DNA of 64,000 nt from positions 77,080,050 through 77,144,049 of the forward strand of contig CM045729.1 in assembly GCA_024760905.1 (NCBI GenBank). Reading direction: 5' to 3'. This document shows positions 55,034 to 64,000 of the stretch, one piece after another (within the stretch, counting starts at the first letter, position 1; each line of letters opens with the position of its first letter). The position numbers and the translations under genes were made by a program. The stretch comes from Plotosus lineatus. Taxonomy: Eukaryota; Chordata; Actinopteri; Siluriformes; Plotosidae. The notes beneath the pieces were generated by a model. The model searched no databases, was not told the origin of the DNA, and worked only from the letters and a program-made list of their open reading frames with translations.

Positions 55034-55108
<75 letters not shown>
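55034..55108 (+). repeat. (TA)n microsatellite
   Basis: About 37 TA units directly after the SINE head; a poly-T of about 29 follows at 55183-55211. Confidence 0.95.
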
Positions 55109-55110
<2 letters not shown>

Positions 55111-55177
55111 AACAGTACTTTTAATTTCTATTCTATCAGTACCATTATTTTCACCTCTATTTATTTTTGATTTGGTT

Positions 55178-55214
<37 letters not shown>

Positions 55215-55231
55215 AAATAACTAATTGTACC

Positions 55232-55585
55232 ACAGCATGGTGGTACAGTCGAGTAGTGGCTAGCATGTCCGCCACACAGCAACAAGGTTCTGGGTTTGGG
55301 CTCTGGGCACAGCATTTTTTGTGGGTTTTCATGGTTCTTCATGCTATTGCGAGTGTCCTATGGGCACTTTGGTTTCCTTATACATTTCAAAGACATGCAC
55401 ATTAGGCTAACTGGCTGCTCCAAATTACCCTTAGGTGTGAGAGTGAGTGTGACTGTGTGTGCATGTTGACTCGACAATGGTCCAGCAAACTATTCATGAT
55501 GTATGCCTTTGCCCAATGTTGGCCGAGATATGCTCCAGCCTCCTTGTAACCGTAACAGGATTTAGCAGCTTGGAAAATGAGTGAG
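55232..55585 (+). mobile_element. SINE family 2, diverged
   Basis: CAGCATGGTGGTACAGTCGA head, AGCATGTCCGCCACACAGCA, TTGGTTTCCTTATACATTTC region, CAAATTACCCTTAGGTGTGA and a tail 1-like GATTTAGCAGCTTGGAAAAT, (GAGT)n. Confidence 0.7.
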
Positions 55586-56125
55586 TGAGTGATTGAGTGA
55601 GTAAAACACCATACTCATATATTCAGGTAGTAAGTGCACACTGAGGGTATAGGTTGTAAATCTTTTTGATGGCTTTGTCTGAGCAACAAGGAAAATTACA
55701 TATCGGCACTTTTATTACTGAGAACACAAAGTAGAAAAACAAAAACACTTAAATATCAGATCAATACCATTATTTATTTTCAGGATGGTGCACCTTGACT
55801 TCATCTTCTACTTTCTTTTTCACAATGTTCTCAGGGCAGAGGACATACACGGATAAAGGTTCAGTGTAGAGTGTGAAAACACTTCATGATTATTTTCACT
55901 GACTCCATTTTTTATTATAGTTATAGAGGACGCTTGCACTGAGATTGGGATGAAAATATGATACTTACAGCCAGACTCATAACACAGTCTGACCAGTATA
56001 TAATGTAGAAGCTACTTAATACACATGGCTTTCATTTCCCCCGAAACAAAGAGGGTAGTGTAAATATTGTGCTTTGGGCTCATGCAATAATATATGTGAT
56101 TTAAAGAGACCTGCCATCTCTGTCT

Positions 56126-56127
<2 letters not shown>
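55586..56127. other. Unassigned stretch containing a candidate terminal exon
   Basis: No repeats recognised. See 55770-55829. Confidence 0.35.
55770..55829 (-). CDS. Candidate terminal coding exon, unknown gene
   Basis: Minus strand: a pyrimidine-rich run ending CCTCTGCCCTGAG, then NIVKKKVEDEVKVHHPENK and a TAA stop. AATAAA follows about 55 bp later (complement of 55711-55716). The same frame stays open upstream through SVFTLYTEPLSVYVLCPE, so the exon could begin earlier, up to about 55886. Unknown protein; no repeat underneath. Confidence 0.25.
   Translation of the reverse strand, partial: NIVKKKVEDEVKVHHPENK

Positions 56128-56174
<47 letters not shown>
56128..56174 (+). repeat. (CA)n microsatellite
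   Basis: About 23 CA units. Confidence 0.95.
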
Positions 56175-56177
<3 letters not shown>

Positions 56178-56478
56178 CAGGTAGTGACAAATGACTGAAC
56201 ACTAAATTGAACACTTAATTGCCATGATGGCCAGGCAACATCCATGCCCACATTCCTGAACCTGTGCCAGAGAAACCTGCCAACTTCTCAGACAGAATGG
56301 CTGCCAGCGCTGGCTGTGGCCTGAAAGGAAGTGCTCAGGGGGTAACTTTCTTTAGTCCAGGCTAACCCAGATATCTTTATATGTTTGCTTTGTCCCAACT
56401 ATGGATGGGTTTGCACTTTTTCATCCCACTCTGTACATAAGCATGCCACTCACCACTCTCTTCTATGGAGATAAATAG

Positions 56479-56513
<35 letters not shown>

Positions 56514-56890
56514 AAAAAAAATGTGATCTAGGGTTCGCGTCTGTTAGCAAAAGGCTGAACTTATTAGCAGAGGAATTTTGACCCCGGAACCCAAAGGAAC
56601 AGTTTTGGTCCAAGAAAAGCACTTTTAGCAATTTTATCAGTGGGGAAACAGTGGGAAAGCGATAAAGAGGGCGATAGGGGAAGAGTGAAGGAGTGAAAGA
56701 GAGAGGGGATCTGCGGTTGATTTGAATGGTCAATATTGGACATAGCAGAGCAGAGGTCTCTCTTCAGGAGAGCACATAACTTTGCAAAGCAAAGACTAAA
56801 CAAACAGCACGGTGCCAGCCCCCACCCGACCATAGAAATACCACCCAGACCTAAATTCTTCATAGTGTAGAGATTTTATCCTATATTAGC
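56175..56890. other. Unassigned stretch with long poly-A
   Basis: An A run of about 34 (with one G near the end) at 56479-56520. The long minus-strand frames at 56377-56863 are low-complexity or have no family resemblance. Confidence 0.35.
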
Positions 56891-56910
56891 CAATGACTGA
56901 AACTAAAAAT

Positions 56911-57256
56911 GTCTGTCTGTCGTTCAGCTTTTTCCCTTTTACTCAGTAGTCGCCACAGCGAATCATCTGATTCGCACGTTTGATTTGGCAGAGGTTTTTA
57001 CATCGGATGCCCTTCCTGTCACAACCCTTTTAGCAAGGGACAGAAACACGCTGATGACTTTGCAGCTACTCTTTATGAAAGTCAGCAATGGTTCTTTTAC
57101 ATGCCTCTCACCATAGACAGTGACAGACATGGCCCGCCTTTGATAACCCAGTTAGCCGCACTGGGGGGACAGTGACAACCCCGTGGAGAGTGGGACTCGA
57201 ACCCCCAACGTTTGGATCAGCGATCCAGTGCACTATACCACTAGACCACCACTGCC
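56911..57256 (-). mobile_element. SINE family 1, tail 2, with 20-bp TSD
   Basis: Tail 2 at the left (CGTTCAGCTTTTTCCCTTTT, AGTCGCCACAGCGAATCATC), full body, head complement CTATACCACTAGACCACCAC. CAATGACTGAAACTAAAAAT is repeated exactly at 56891-56910 and 57257-57276: the longest and cleanest duplication in the window. Confidence 0.93.
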
Positions 57257-57286
57257 CAATGACTGAAACTAAAAATATTTCTGAAT

Positions 57287-57406
<120 letters not shown>

Positions 57407-57423
57407 AGAACTGTAGTAATGTG

Positions 57424-58250
57424 GTCATCATCATCATCATCAGCATCATCATCAGCATCATCATCATCATCAGCATCATCAGCATCATCATCATCATCAT
57501 CATCATCAGCATCATCATCATCCGCTTAATCCAGGGTTGGGTTGGGGCAGCAGCCTAAGCATTGATGTCCAGACGTCCCTCTCCACAGCCATTTTCTCCA
57601 ACTCTTCCGAAGGGACACCAAGGTATTCCGAGACCAGCCAAGAGACATAGTCCCTTGAACATGCTCTAGGTTTATCCCTGGGTCTCTTCCGAGTTAGACA
57701 TGCTCGGAAGACAACAGCAGGGGGCTATCCACCTGTCAAGCTCCCACTCCATCCTTCCCTCACTTGTGAATAAGACCCCAGGACACTTAAACTTTTCAAC
57801 TTGTGGCAGGACCTCATTCCAGAAGTGAAGAGTGCATACCACCCTTTTCTGGCTGAGAACCATGGCCTCAGACTTGGAGGTGCTGATTCTAATCCCGGCT
57901 GGTTCACACTCGGCTGTGAATTGCTCCAATGAGAGCTGGGAGTTCCGGAATGATGAATCCAAAAGGATGACATCATTTTCAAAAAGCAGAGACGAGATCC
58001 TATGGCCACCAAACCAGAACGCCAATTTTGTCCAGATAAATTATGAACAGAAACAGGAACAAAGGGCAGCCTTACTGGACTCAACAGAAATTAATTTGAC
58101 CCATTATTACCAATCTGGATCAAGCCCTGGCTTCAGTGGTACAGACTGAATGGCCTGAAGCAATGGGTCCGGTACACCATATTCCAGGTGCACACCCTAC
58201 AAGATAGCCTGAGGGACATGGCTGAAAGCCTTCTCCAAGTCCACAAATAC
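57424..58250 (-). mobile_element. Rex3 3' half, degraded
   Basis: The (ATG)n-rich tail (CATCATCATC on the plus strand, 57424-57520) is followed by CCGCTTAATCCAGGGTTGGG, the RT C-terminus and, at 57725-58100, the RT core in minus frames (GGHRISSLLFENDVILLDSS, where the catalytic FVDD box reads F-E-N-D; LSLEQFTAECEPAGIRISTS). A deletion near 57715 removes about 350 bp. Alignment to Rex3 stops near 58250. Confidence 0.85.
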
Positions 58251-58260
58251 ATGAATACAC

Positions 58261-58372
<112 letters not shown>

Positions 58373-58497
58373 TTGCTCAGCCAGATTTATTGTAAATTCA
58401 CACACCAACATGATAAAATATATCTTTGAAGGTCAGAGTGCAACTGTGAGTCAATACCGTTGTTAATGTCCAATATGCTGTGTTCAACTGTGTGACG

Positions 58498-58905
58498 AGA
58501 CAGTTAGACATCCGATACTACACGTTTTAGTTTGTCGTTTTCAGGAGACAAGATCTCAACAACGTCACTGAGGGATTTTATAATGAACTCTCCTTCATTG
58601 TATGGCGTTTTGACCCGTGCAATGTTCCAAGTCAGTTGATACGATGCAAGCGTTATGGTCTCTGAGCACTTGATAAATTTTGGGAAACACTGCATCTGGT
58701 GTCTTGCCTGACCTTTCAAAGTGAAAAACTTGTACTTGCAAAGTTCAGTCCCTTTTGGAAATTCCTGGTCAAAGTTAGCATGCAGTGAGCTGAAGTGGCG
58801 CTGATGATTTGAAGTTTTGAAATGTGCCAACGATGCCTGACATACCAAGCAGAATGGCTTTCCATTACATTCAAGAACAACAACAAAAACCTCTCCCACT
58901 CTGTT
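58498..58905 (-). pseudogene. hAT-type transposase N-terminal fragment with BED-like zinc finger
   Basis: The minus-strand frame reads CNGKPFCLVCQASLAHFKTS then NHQRHFSSLHANF (C-x2-C, with H-x4-H), then WNIARVKTPYNEGEFIIKSL and SDVV. GKP.CLVC...LA.FK..N..RH...H and the A..K.PY.EGEFIK segment are characteristic of the hAT-derived GTF2IRD2/ZBED-like family. The start codon side and catalytic core are absent. It lies between two halves of a Rex3 copy. Confidence 0.75.
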
Positions 58906-59028
58906 AAAAATGTCCTTTGTTCATCTTCATATTTTCATTTTGCTGTGCATTTTTTATTGCCATGTTAAGAACAAACTTGACACAAATTGTGTACTGAAAT
59001 GATCTTGCCACAAACAATTTTTTTCCTC

Positions 59029-59568
59029 CTGAATCCAAGGTTCAACTATAGGCAAGATCCTACTCTCCAGTACTCCCAAATAGCCTTTCCCGGTAGGCTG
59101 AGTGTGACTTCACGATAATTAGAACACACACACTCTGGTCTCCCCTTTTAAAAAGGGGACTCCCACCCTGGTGTGCCAATCCAAAGGCATGGATCTAATG
59201 ACCATGTGATGTTGCAGAGACTTGTCAATCAAGACAGTTCCTACAACAGCCAGCACCCTGAGATATTCAGGGCGGAGCCTGATCACTAAGGAGTTTTTGA
59301 CTACTTTGGTGGCTTCAGTCAAGTGATGAGTGGACCTACACCCAAACCCCTAAGGTCTTCCTCCTGATGGGATTGAGGAGGTTCTCAAAGTATTCCTTCC
59401 ACTTCTTGACAACATCCCCAGTCAAAGTGAGCAGCTCCCCACTTCCACTGTAAATACTGTAAATAGCATTTGTGGAGAACTGCTTCCCCCTCCTGAGACA
59501 TTAGATAATGGTCCAGAACCTTTTTAAGGCCAACTGATAGTTACGTTCCAGGCCCTCACTGAACTCAT

Positions 59569-59573
<5 letters not shown>
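59029..59573 (-). mobile_element. Rex3 upstream half, degraded
   Basis: CCTCCTGAATCCAAGGTTCA (59029) through GGCCCTCACTGAACTCATCC match 39248-39830 of the near-complete copy in order, including the TTTGCCAATCC-equivalent CCTGGTGTGCCAATCCAAAG. Many indels and stops. Together with 57424-58250 it represents one Rex3 copy, split and missing about 80 bp. Confidence 0.85.

Positions 59574-59642
<69 letters not shown>
59574..59642 (+). repeat. (CT)n microsatellite
   Basis: About 34 CT units; truncates the Rex3 copy. Confidence 0.95.
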
Positions 59643-59647
<5 letters not shown>

Positions 59648-59734
59648 GACCATCACAGGGTAACACACAACTATTTGTGCTCACATTTCCACCAAGGAGC
59701 GATTTGGAACAGCTAAATTAACATCTCAGTGACT
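59643..59734 (-). mobile_element. SINE family 2 fragment, target of a LINE insertion
   Basis: CACCAGACCATCACAGGGTA, TTCCACCAAGGAGCGATTTG and GAACAGCTAAATTAACAT belong to the family 2 body. Interrupted at 59734 by the LINE at 59735-60123. Confidence 0.6.
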
Positions 59735-60123
59735 TCTTCTTCTTCTTCTTTTACTTTCGGCTGCTCCCTTCAGGGGTCGCCACAGCAAATCATCTGCCTC
59801 CACCTCACCCTGTCCTCCGCATCTTCTTTTCTGACTCCAACGACCTTCATGTCTTCCTTCACCACATCCATAAATCTCTTCTTTGGTCTTCCTCGAGGCC
59901 TTCTGCCTGGTAGTTCCAACCTCAGCATCCTACTGCCAATATACTCACTATCCCTCCTCTGTACATGTCCAAACCATCTCAATCTAGCCTCTCTGACTTT
60001 GTCTCCAAAACATCTTACGTGGGCTGTCCCTCTGATATACTCATTTCTGATCCTATCCATCCTCGTTACTCCCAGAGAGAACCTCAACATCCAGAGAGAA
60101 CCTCAACATTCAGAGAGAACCTC
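59735..60123 (-). mobile_element. 5'-truncated non-LTR retrotransposon with 15-bp TSD
   Basis: AACATCTCAGTGACT occurs at 59720-59734 and at 60124-60138. Between them the minus strand carries an RT C-terminus and 3' end GGGGTCGCCACAGC (plus strand) / AAGTAAAAGAAGAAGAAGAA tail. An insertion of this form is typical of target-primed reverse transcription. Confidence 0.85.
59770..60090 (-). pseudogene. LINE RT C-terminal frame
   Basis: Continuous frame: MLRFSLGVTRMDRIRNEYIR, GTAHVRCFGDKVREARLRWF, GHVQRRDSEYIGSRMLRLEL, PGRRPRGRPKKRFMDVVKED and RVRWRQMICCGDP. No stop inside, so this C-terminus is well preserved compared with 22065-22390. The catalytic RT part is absent. Confidence 0.8.
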
Positions 60124-60128
60124 AACAT
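60073..60128 (+). repeat. 19-bp tandem repeat, 3 units
   Basis: CAGAGAGAACCTCAACAT starts at 60073, 60092 and 60111, with one variable base between units, at the 5' junction of the LINE insertion. Confidence 0.9.
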
Positions 60129-60235
60129 CTCAGTGACTGGGAAAGAAATTTAAGCAGACACTGTGGGCCAGAAAGGCTTGGAAGTCTACAGTCAAAGCCA
60201 CCACCCATTACTCTTTTGGATGAGATGGAGATCAT

Positions 60236-60567
60236 CAGTTCATTTTCTGTAACCGCTTAATCCTAATTTAGGTCATGGGGAGGCTGGCGCCCATCCCAGC
60301 CAACTTTGGGCGAGGGCAGAGTACACCCTGGACAGCTCACCAGGCCATCGCAGGGCGGAAACACGCCAACGGCTTTGCAGCCTACTCTTTACGAAAGTCA
60401 GCAATGGTTCTTTTCACACCATAGACAGTGAGAGACATGACCGGCCTTTGATAACCCAGTTAGCTGCACTGGGGAGGACAATGACAACGTTGTGGAGAGT
60501 GGGACTCGAACCCCCAACCTTTGGATCAACGATCCAGCGCCCAATACCACTAGACCACCACTGCCCC
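60236..60567 (-). mobile_element. SINE family 1, tail 1
   Basis: Tail 1 at the left (TGTAACCGCTTAATCCTAAT), full body, B-box complement GGACTCGAACCCCC and head complement TACCACTAGACCACCACTGC. Confidence 0.9.
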
Positions 60568-60594
60568 TTGAGATAGAGATGACTGAGAGAATTA

Positions 60595-60775
60595 TTCTAA
60601 TCGGCATGTCTTTGGACTGCTAGAGTAAACCAGAGCTCCCAGAGGAAACCCATGGAGAACCTGCAAACCCCAGCTAGAAATACAATACTCAAGCCTGAGG
60701 CTTGAACTCAGGATCTTCTTGCTGTGATCCGAATGTGTTTATCACTACAGCACTCTGCCACCCTTTGTAAGTCTT
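60595..60775 (-). mobile_element. SINE family 2, partial
   Basis: CATGTCTTTGGACTGCTAGA, CCCAGAGGAAACCCATGGAG and head complement GTTTATCACTACAGCACTCT; tail missing. Confidence 0.65.
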
Positions 60776-60972
60776 TCTCATTAAATATTTAAAACAAAAC
60801 TGAAAAAAGTACACAAAATCCACAAATTAATTGGAAAGGGAAAAAACAGCGATTCTGAGAGAAGAATGAAAAAGGAGATATCTTAGTATGTAAATTTCCT
60901 CAGAGGTGATGATTCATTCAAATTGAGAGATTTCGCACTGCGCACAGTGCAAAAATCTGCCATTTCACTTAC

Positions 60973-61114
60973 AGTCGTTAATAATGAACTCAAAACGTGT
61001 TTCATCAACACCTTCAGACGTGTTTGGGGCGAACGCCGTCGTGTACACATCACCCTGTGTGTGCATTTCTAAATTGAGACGTGCGATAGCAGGGTGAAGG
61101 GGGCTGTGTGAAGC
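60973..61114 (-). CDS. Candidate 142-bp exon, unknown gene
   Basis: Minus strand: acceptor CCGCCTCAGACAG (a tandem ACAG gives a second choice 4 bp upstream), donor GACT|GTAAGT. In phase 0: ASHSPLHPAIARLNLEMHTQ then GDVYTTAFAPNTSEGVDETR and FEFIIND plus one base. The other two frames contain stops. It follows 61197-61296 across an 82-bp gap with matching phase. No repeat underneath and no family recognised. Confidence 0.3.
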
Positions 61115-61196
61115 CTGTCTGAGGCGGGTGGCAGTGAAAGGCGCGAACATGAGGAGATATCAGGATCAAAAGGAGGTGGAGGAAACAGGCACTCAC

Positions 61197-61296
61197 TTTC
61201 CCTCCGTCAGATGACCTCAATACTCCAGCAAAGGCTTCAGCCATGTTTACACCTCTCTTTATCAGTGTGCTGATGATGAACGCTCTCAGCTCCTGT
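61197..61296 (-). CDS. Candidate 100-bp exon, unknown gene
   Basis: Minus strand: pyrimidine-rich acceptor CTTCTATCACCCTGCAG, donor GGGAAA|GTGAGT. The only frame open throughout reads QELRAFIISTLIKRGVNMAE then AFAGVLRSSDGGK, entering with one base and leaving in phase 0. An internal ATG with good context (AACATGG) could be a start codon. The short gap to 60973-61114 would make a very small intron of 82 bp, which is common in fish. Confidence 0.3.
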
Positions 61297-61560
61297 CTGC
61301 AGGGTGATAGAAGGTTCTGGGAAAAGAAACAGCAGAACCACTTTCTGAAAACTTTCTCTGAAGGTTGTTTCAAAGCTTTCACAGATAAGCATTTGTACTC
61401 GTGGAATAAAGTAACTCCGAAAGCTGGAGTTGGTACCTTTAGCTCGATGCAATAATGTGTTATATTGGTAGCAATGGGCTTTACATAGGGAGCATGGTAG
61501 TGTGGTGGTAACAGAATCAATCATTAAAACCAATTTAATATTAAATGGTCTCTCAAAGCA
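61297..61560. other. Unassigned, upstream side of the candidate exons
   Basis: The minus-strand frame at 61237-61533 and the plus-strand frame at 61243-61455 both cross it. Neither has recognisable family motifs. Confidence 0.3.
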
Positions 61561-61562
61561 GT

Positions 61563-61910
61563 AGGCAGTGATGGCCTACTAATGGTATAGAGCGCTGTAT
61601 CACTGATCCTCAGGTTGGGGGTTCGAGTCCCACTCTCCACAAGGTTGTCACTGCCCCACCCCCCAGTGCAGCTAACTGGGTTATCAAAGGCTGGTCATGT
61701 CGCAAACTGTCTGTGGTGAGAGGTTCATGTAAAAGAACCATTGCTGACTATCATAAAGAGTAGCTGCATCGCCGTCACCGTGTTTCCGCCCTGTGATGGC
61801 CTGGCGAGCTGTCCAGGGTGTACTCTGCCCTCATCTGGAGTCAGCTGGTATGGGCACCAGCCTCCCCAAGATCCTAATTAGGATTACGTGGTTACAGAAA
61901 ATGAACTGAT
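61563..61910 (+). mobile_element. SINE family 1, tail 1
   Basis: Head GGCAGTGATGGCCTACTAAT, B box GGTTCGAGTCCC, full body, tail 1 ending GGATTACGTGGTTACAGAAA. Confidence 0.9.
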
Positions 61911-62071
61911 GAACGATTTCCCAATGCAGTAAGACTAGTAAGATTTCTTAAAATTAGAAAAATGTTCTCCGAAAAATATGCGATCTGTTCCAGCATAATA
62001 TGGATTAAGTTGGAAGGCCGTGTTTTGAGTCACGACCAAAGTAATTTGAAAATGGATTAGCAGAAAGAAAG

Positions 62072-62415
62072 TGGGGCAGTGGTGGCCTAGTGGTACAGGG
62101 CGCTGGATTGCTGATACTAAGGTTGGGGGTTCTAGTCCCACTCTCCACAAGGTTGTCACTGCCCCCCCACCACCCCCCACCTCCCAGTGCAGCTAACCGG
62201 GTTATCAAAGGCCAGCCATGTCTCCCACTGTCTATGGTGAGCGATTCATGTCAAAGAACCATTGGTGTCTTTCAACAAGAGAAGCTACAAAGCCGTGAGA
62301 GTGTGTTCACCCTTCTATAGCCTGGCGAGCTGTCCAGGGTGCACTCTGCCCTCGCCCAGAGTTAGCTGGGATGGGCACCCGTCTCTCCATGACACTAATT
62401 AGGATTAAGCGGTTA
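62072..62415 (+). mobile_element. SINE family 1, tail 1
   Basis: Head GGGGCAGTGGTGGCCTAGTG, B box GGTTCTAGTCCC (one change), full body with CCCACCACCCCCCACC expansion, tail 1 GGATTAAGCGGTTACAGAAA. Confidence 0.9.
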
Positions 62416-62636
62416 CAGAAAACAAATGAATGAGAAAGAGAATGCAATATGACCAAAATACACTACTCAAAGCATAATCTTCCACATGACTAAATCAAAT
62501 AACCATAAAAACAATCTATCCATGCTCAAATATTGTTTACGAGAGGGTCCCATGTTCACGTTGTATCATAATTTTATTATTTATTTTCAAACCACTTTCA
62601 TGATCGTTCATGGTATTTAACTGTTATCCATATTAA

Positions 62637-62872
62637 TTCATTCATTTTCTTAACTGATTAATCCTAATTAGGGTTCCGTGGAATCTGGCGCCCCTCTCAG
62701 CTGACTCTGGGCTATAGCAGAATACACCTTGGACAGCTTGCCAGGCCACTGCAGGGCAAAAACATGCAGCCTACTCTTGATGAAAGTCAGCAATGGTTCT
62801 TTTGCATGCCTCGCACCAAAGAGAGTGAGAGACATGGCCAGCCTTTTGAGAACCCAGTTCGCTGTACTGAGG
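62637..62872 (-). mobile_element. SINE family 1 tail 1 and body, head missing
   Basis: TCTTAACTGATTAATCCTAA, GCAGAATACACCTTGGACAG and AAAGTCAGCAATGGTTCTTT; stops in the body before the B box (ACCCAGTTCGCTGTACTGAG). Confidence 0.75.
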
Positions 62873-62989
62873 GTTCCCTATCCATATAACTTAAAAATAA
62901 AAAAAATAAAAAAATAAATAGATAAATAAATAAACCAGCCAGTTGCTTGGAAGATACAAGGAATATCGTGTTGATTGGTCAAGAGCTGA

Positions 62990-63665
62990 AGATTGGTCAA
63001 GAGTGAAGCATGGGCCCTCTACTCTTGCAAGGAACGCTGGCTGAACGCCTTCCACCAATGCTGCCTTCGCAGACTACTGGGCATCACTTGGCAGAACTAT
63101 GTCTCCAACATAGATGTCCTGGCCAGAACATATGTGCCCAGTATGTTTGCCATCCTGACCCAGAGACGCTTGCGATGGCTTGGCCATGTCACCCGAATGG
63201 ATGATGGCCGCATCCCCAAAGACTTACTGTATGGAGAGCTGGCTACTGGAACCAAGTCAAAGGGATGCTCAGTTCTCAGGTTCAAGGCTGTCTGCAAGCG
63301 AGACCTCAAGGCTGTGGGCTTCAACCCCTCCGACCTGGAGTCAGCCGCCTCCGACTGCTCCGACTGGCGGACCACCACCCAGGATTTCATCAGGACAGCA
63401 GAGGAGAGAAGATACACCAACTGGGGGTAGAAGAGACTCCACAGACAGTGGAGACTGTCCCCATGCCCACCATACTGCTAGAACTTCATCTGCAGCGGTT
63501 CTGGCAGGATCTGCAGATCCCTAATCGGCCTCAGCAGCCATGCCCGACGCTGCAGCTCCCTGACAAAGACCCACTGCACCCGCCACACACACACACACAC
63601 ACACACACACCAGGACATTTCAAGATCGACGAAGCCAACAACATTGGTGAAGAGCTGGATTTATG
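62990..63665 (+). pseudogene. Non-LTR retrotransposon RT C-terminal fragment and 3' region
   Basis: The frame 62993-63430 reads NAFHQCCLRRLLGITWQNYV, ILTQRRLRWLGHVTRMDDGR, IPKDLLYGELATGTKS, FKAVCKRDLKAVGFNPSDLE and TTTQDFIRTAEERRYTNWG. RRLRWLGHV.RM..GR.PK.LLYGEL..G and CKRDLK are standard wording of a widespread LINE C-terminus. Downstream DNA to 63665, with (CA)n at 63581-63611, is likely its 3' region. Clade not determined. Confidence 0.75.
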
Positions 63666-63666
63666 A

Positions 63667-64000
63667 TGGAGCTGAATTATTATTATTTATTTTATTAATA
63701 CATCGGATGTTAGCATGTTTCAGATGCAGACATTCAGAAAAAGGTTCTATAACTGTGATTGCAATTTTCTCAAAATGTTTCGATTGGCCACATTCAAATT
63801 GATAACTGTCCAATTACATGTACTGATAATGTATTATACTTCATTTAAAGGCTTATTAACTTCCATTCCCAAATAATGTTTTCTTCCTTTGTATATGTCC
63901 CACACATGACTTTTCAGTGGGTATTATTTTCTGAAAAGTTCATTATAGAAGTGTGGTAGCTCAGTGGAAAAAAAAAAACAAACAAACAAAAAAAAAAGCT
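63667..64000. other. Unassigned right edge
   Basis: AT-rich, no gene recognised. Ends in an A-rich AAAC tract that may belong to a repeat continuing past the window. Confidence 0.4.

Noticed and set aside
61050..61520. 156-codon minus-strand frame as a single-exon gene
   Set aside because: It runs across consensus splice sites and its parts outside the candidate exon have no protein-like character.
61563..61640. Family 1 SINE heads read as tRNA genes
   Set aside because: They are repeated many times with the same downstream body, and the head does not form a complete tRNA.

Overview
The window looks like AT-rich, repeat-dominated nuclear DNA from a teleost fish. The evidence is a near-complete Rex3 retrotransposon plus four other Rex3 pieces, several Tc1-like and Tigger/pogo-like DNA transposons, hAT remnants, tRNA-headed SINEs at a density of about one per 1.5 kb, and very long (TA)n, (CA)n and (AAT)n microsatellites. 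There are no bacterial operons, CRISPR arrays, intact rRNA or tRNA genes, and no intact host gene was found. Almost every long open frame is a transposon fragment, a microsatellite frame or a frame inside a SINE.

Three SINE families are named here. Family 1 has a tRNA-like head (A box TGGCCTAGTGG, B box GGTTCGAGTCC) and a body of about 170 bp, and it occurs with two different 3' tails. Tail 1 ends CCCTAATTAGGATTAAGCGG. Tail 2 contains AGGAAGGGCATCCGACG and ends CTGTGGCGACTCCTGAGAAA. Family 2 has head GGTGGCACGGTGGCNTAGTG, an internal block read on the other strand as GGGAGGAAACC / AAGCACGGGGAGAAC, and tail 1. Family 3 has a different tRNA-like head and an (ATT)n tail. Six family 1 copies have target-site duplications of 11-20 bp, so part of the family was recently mobile.

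Layout. 1-10 kb: Tigger-like edge fragment, SINEs, a double-TIR Tc1 element (4.7-6.2 kb) and a fused LINE-UTR repeat. 10-20 kb: SINEs, two head-to-head MITEs, a TIR element with an internal minisatellite (16.1-16.9 kb) and a Rex3 3' fragment cut by (TA)n. 20-33 kb: a hAT element with an exact 8-bp TSD (21.7-22.7 kb), several Tigger/Tc1 remnants, a palindromic MITE, SINEs and Rex3. 33-46 kb: L2-like fragment, second palindromic MITE, near full-length Rex3 (38.0-41.3 kb), and a deleted Tc1-like element carrying a nested LINE (43.3-45.1 kb). 46-64 kb: Tigger remnants, MITEs (one chimeric), a Rex3 copy split by a hAT-derived segment (57.4-59.6 kb), a LINE with a 15-bp TSD, four more family 1 or 2 SINEs, and a LINE C-terminus near the right edge.

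Host coding sequence, if any, is limited to short exon-like segments with good splice consensus and open frames: minus strand 61197-61296, 60973-61114, 55770-55829 (terminal, with AATAAA), 46676-46754, 46480-46515 and 43027-43076; plus strand 48734-48848 and 53113-53180. Several neighbouring pairs have compatible phases. None was matched to a known protein, and short exons of this kind can arise by chance, so they carry low confidence. No previously undescribed functional system was seen; the most notable material is the modular SINE network and the nested or chimeric transposons.
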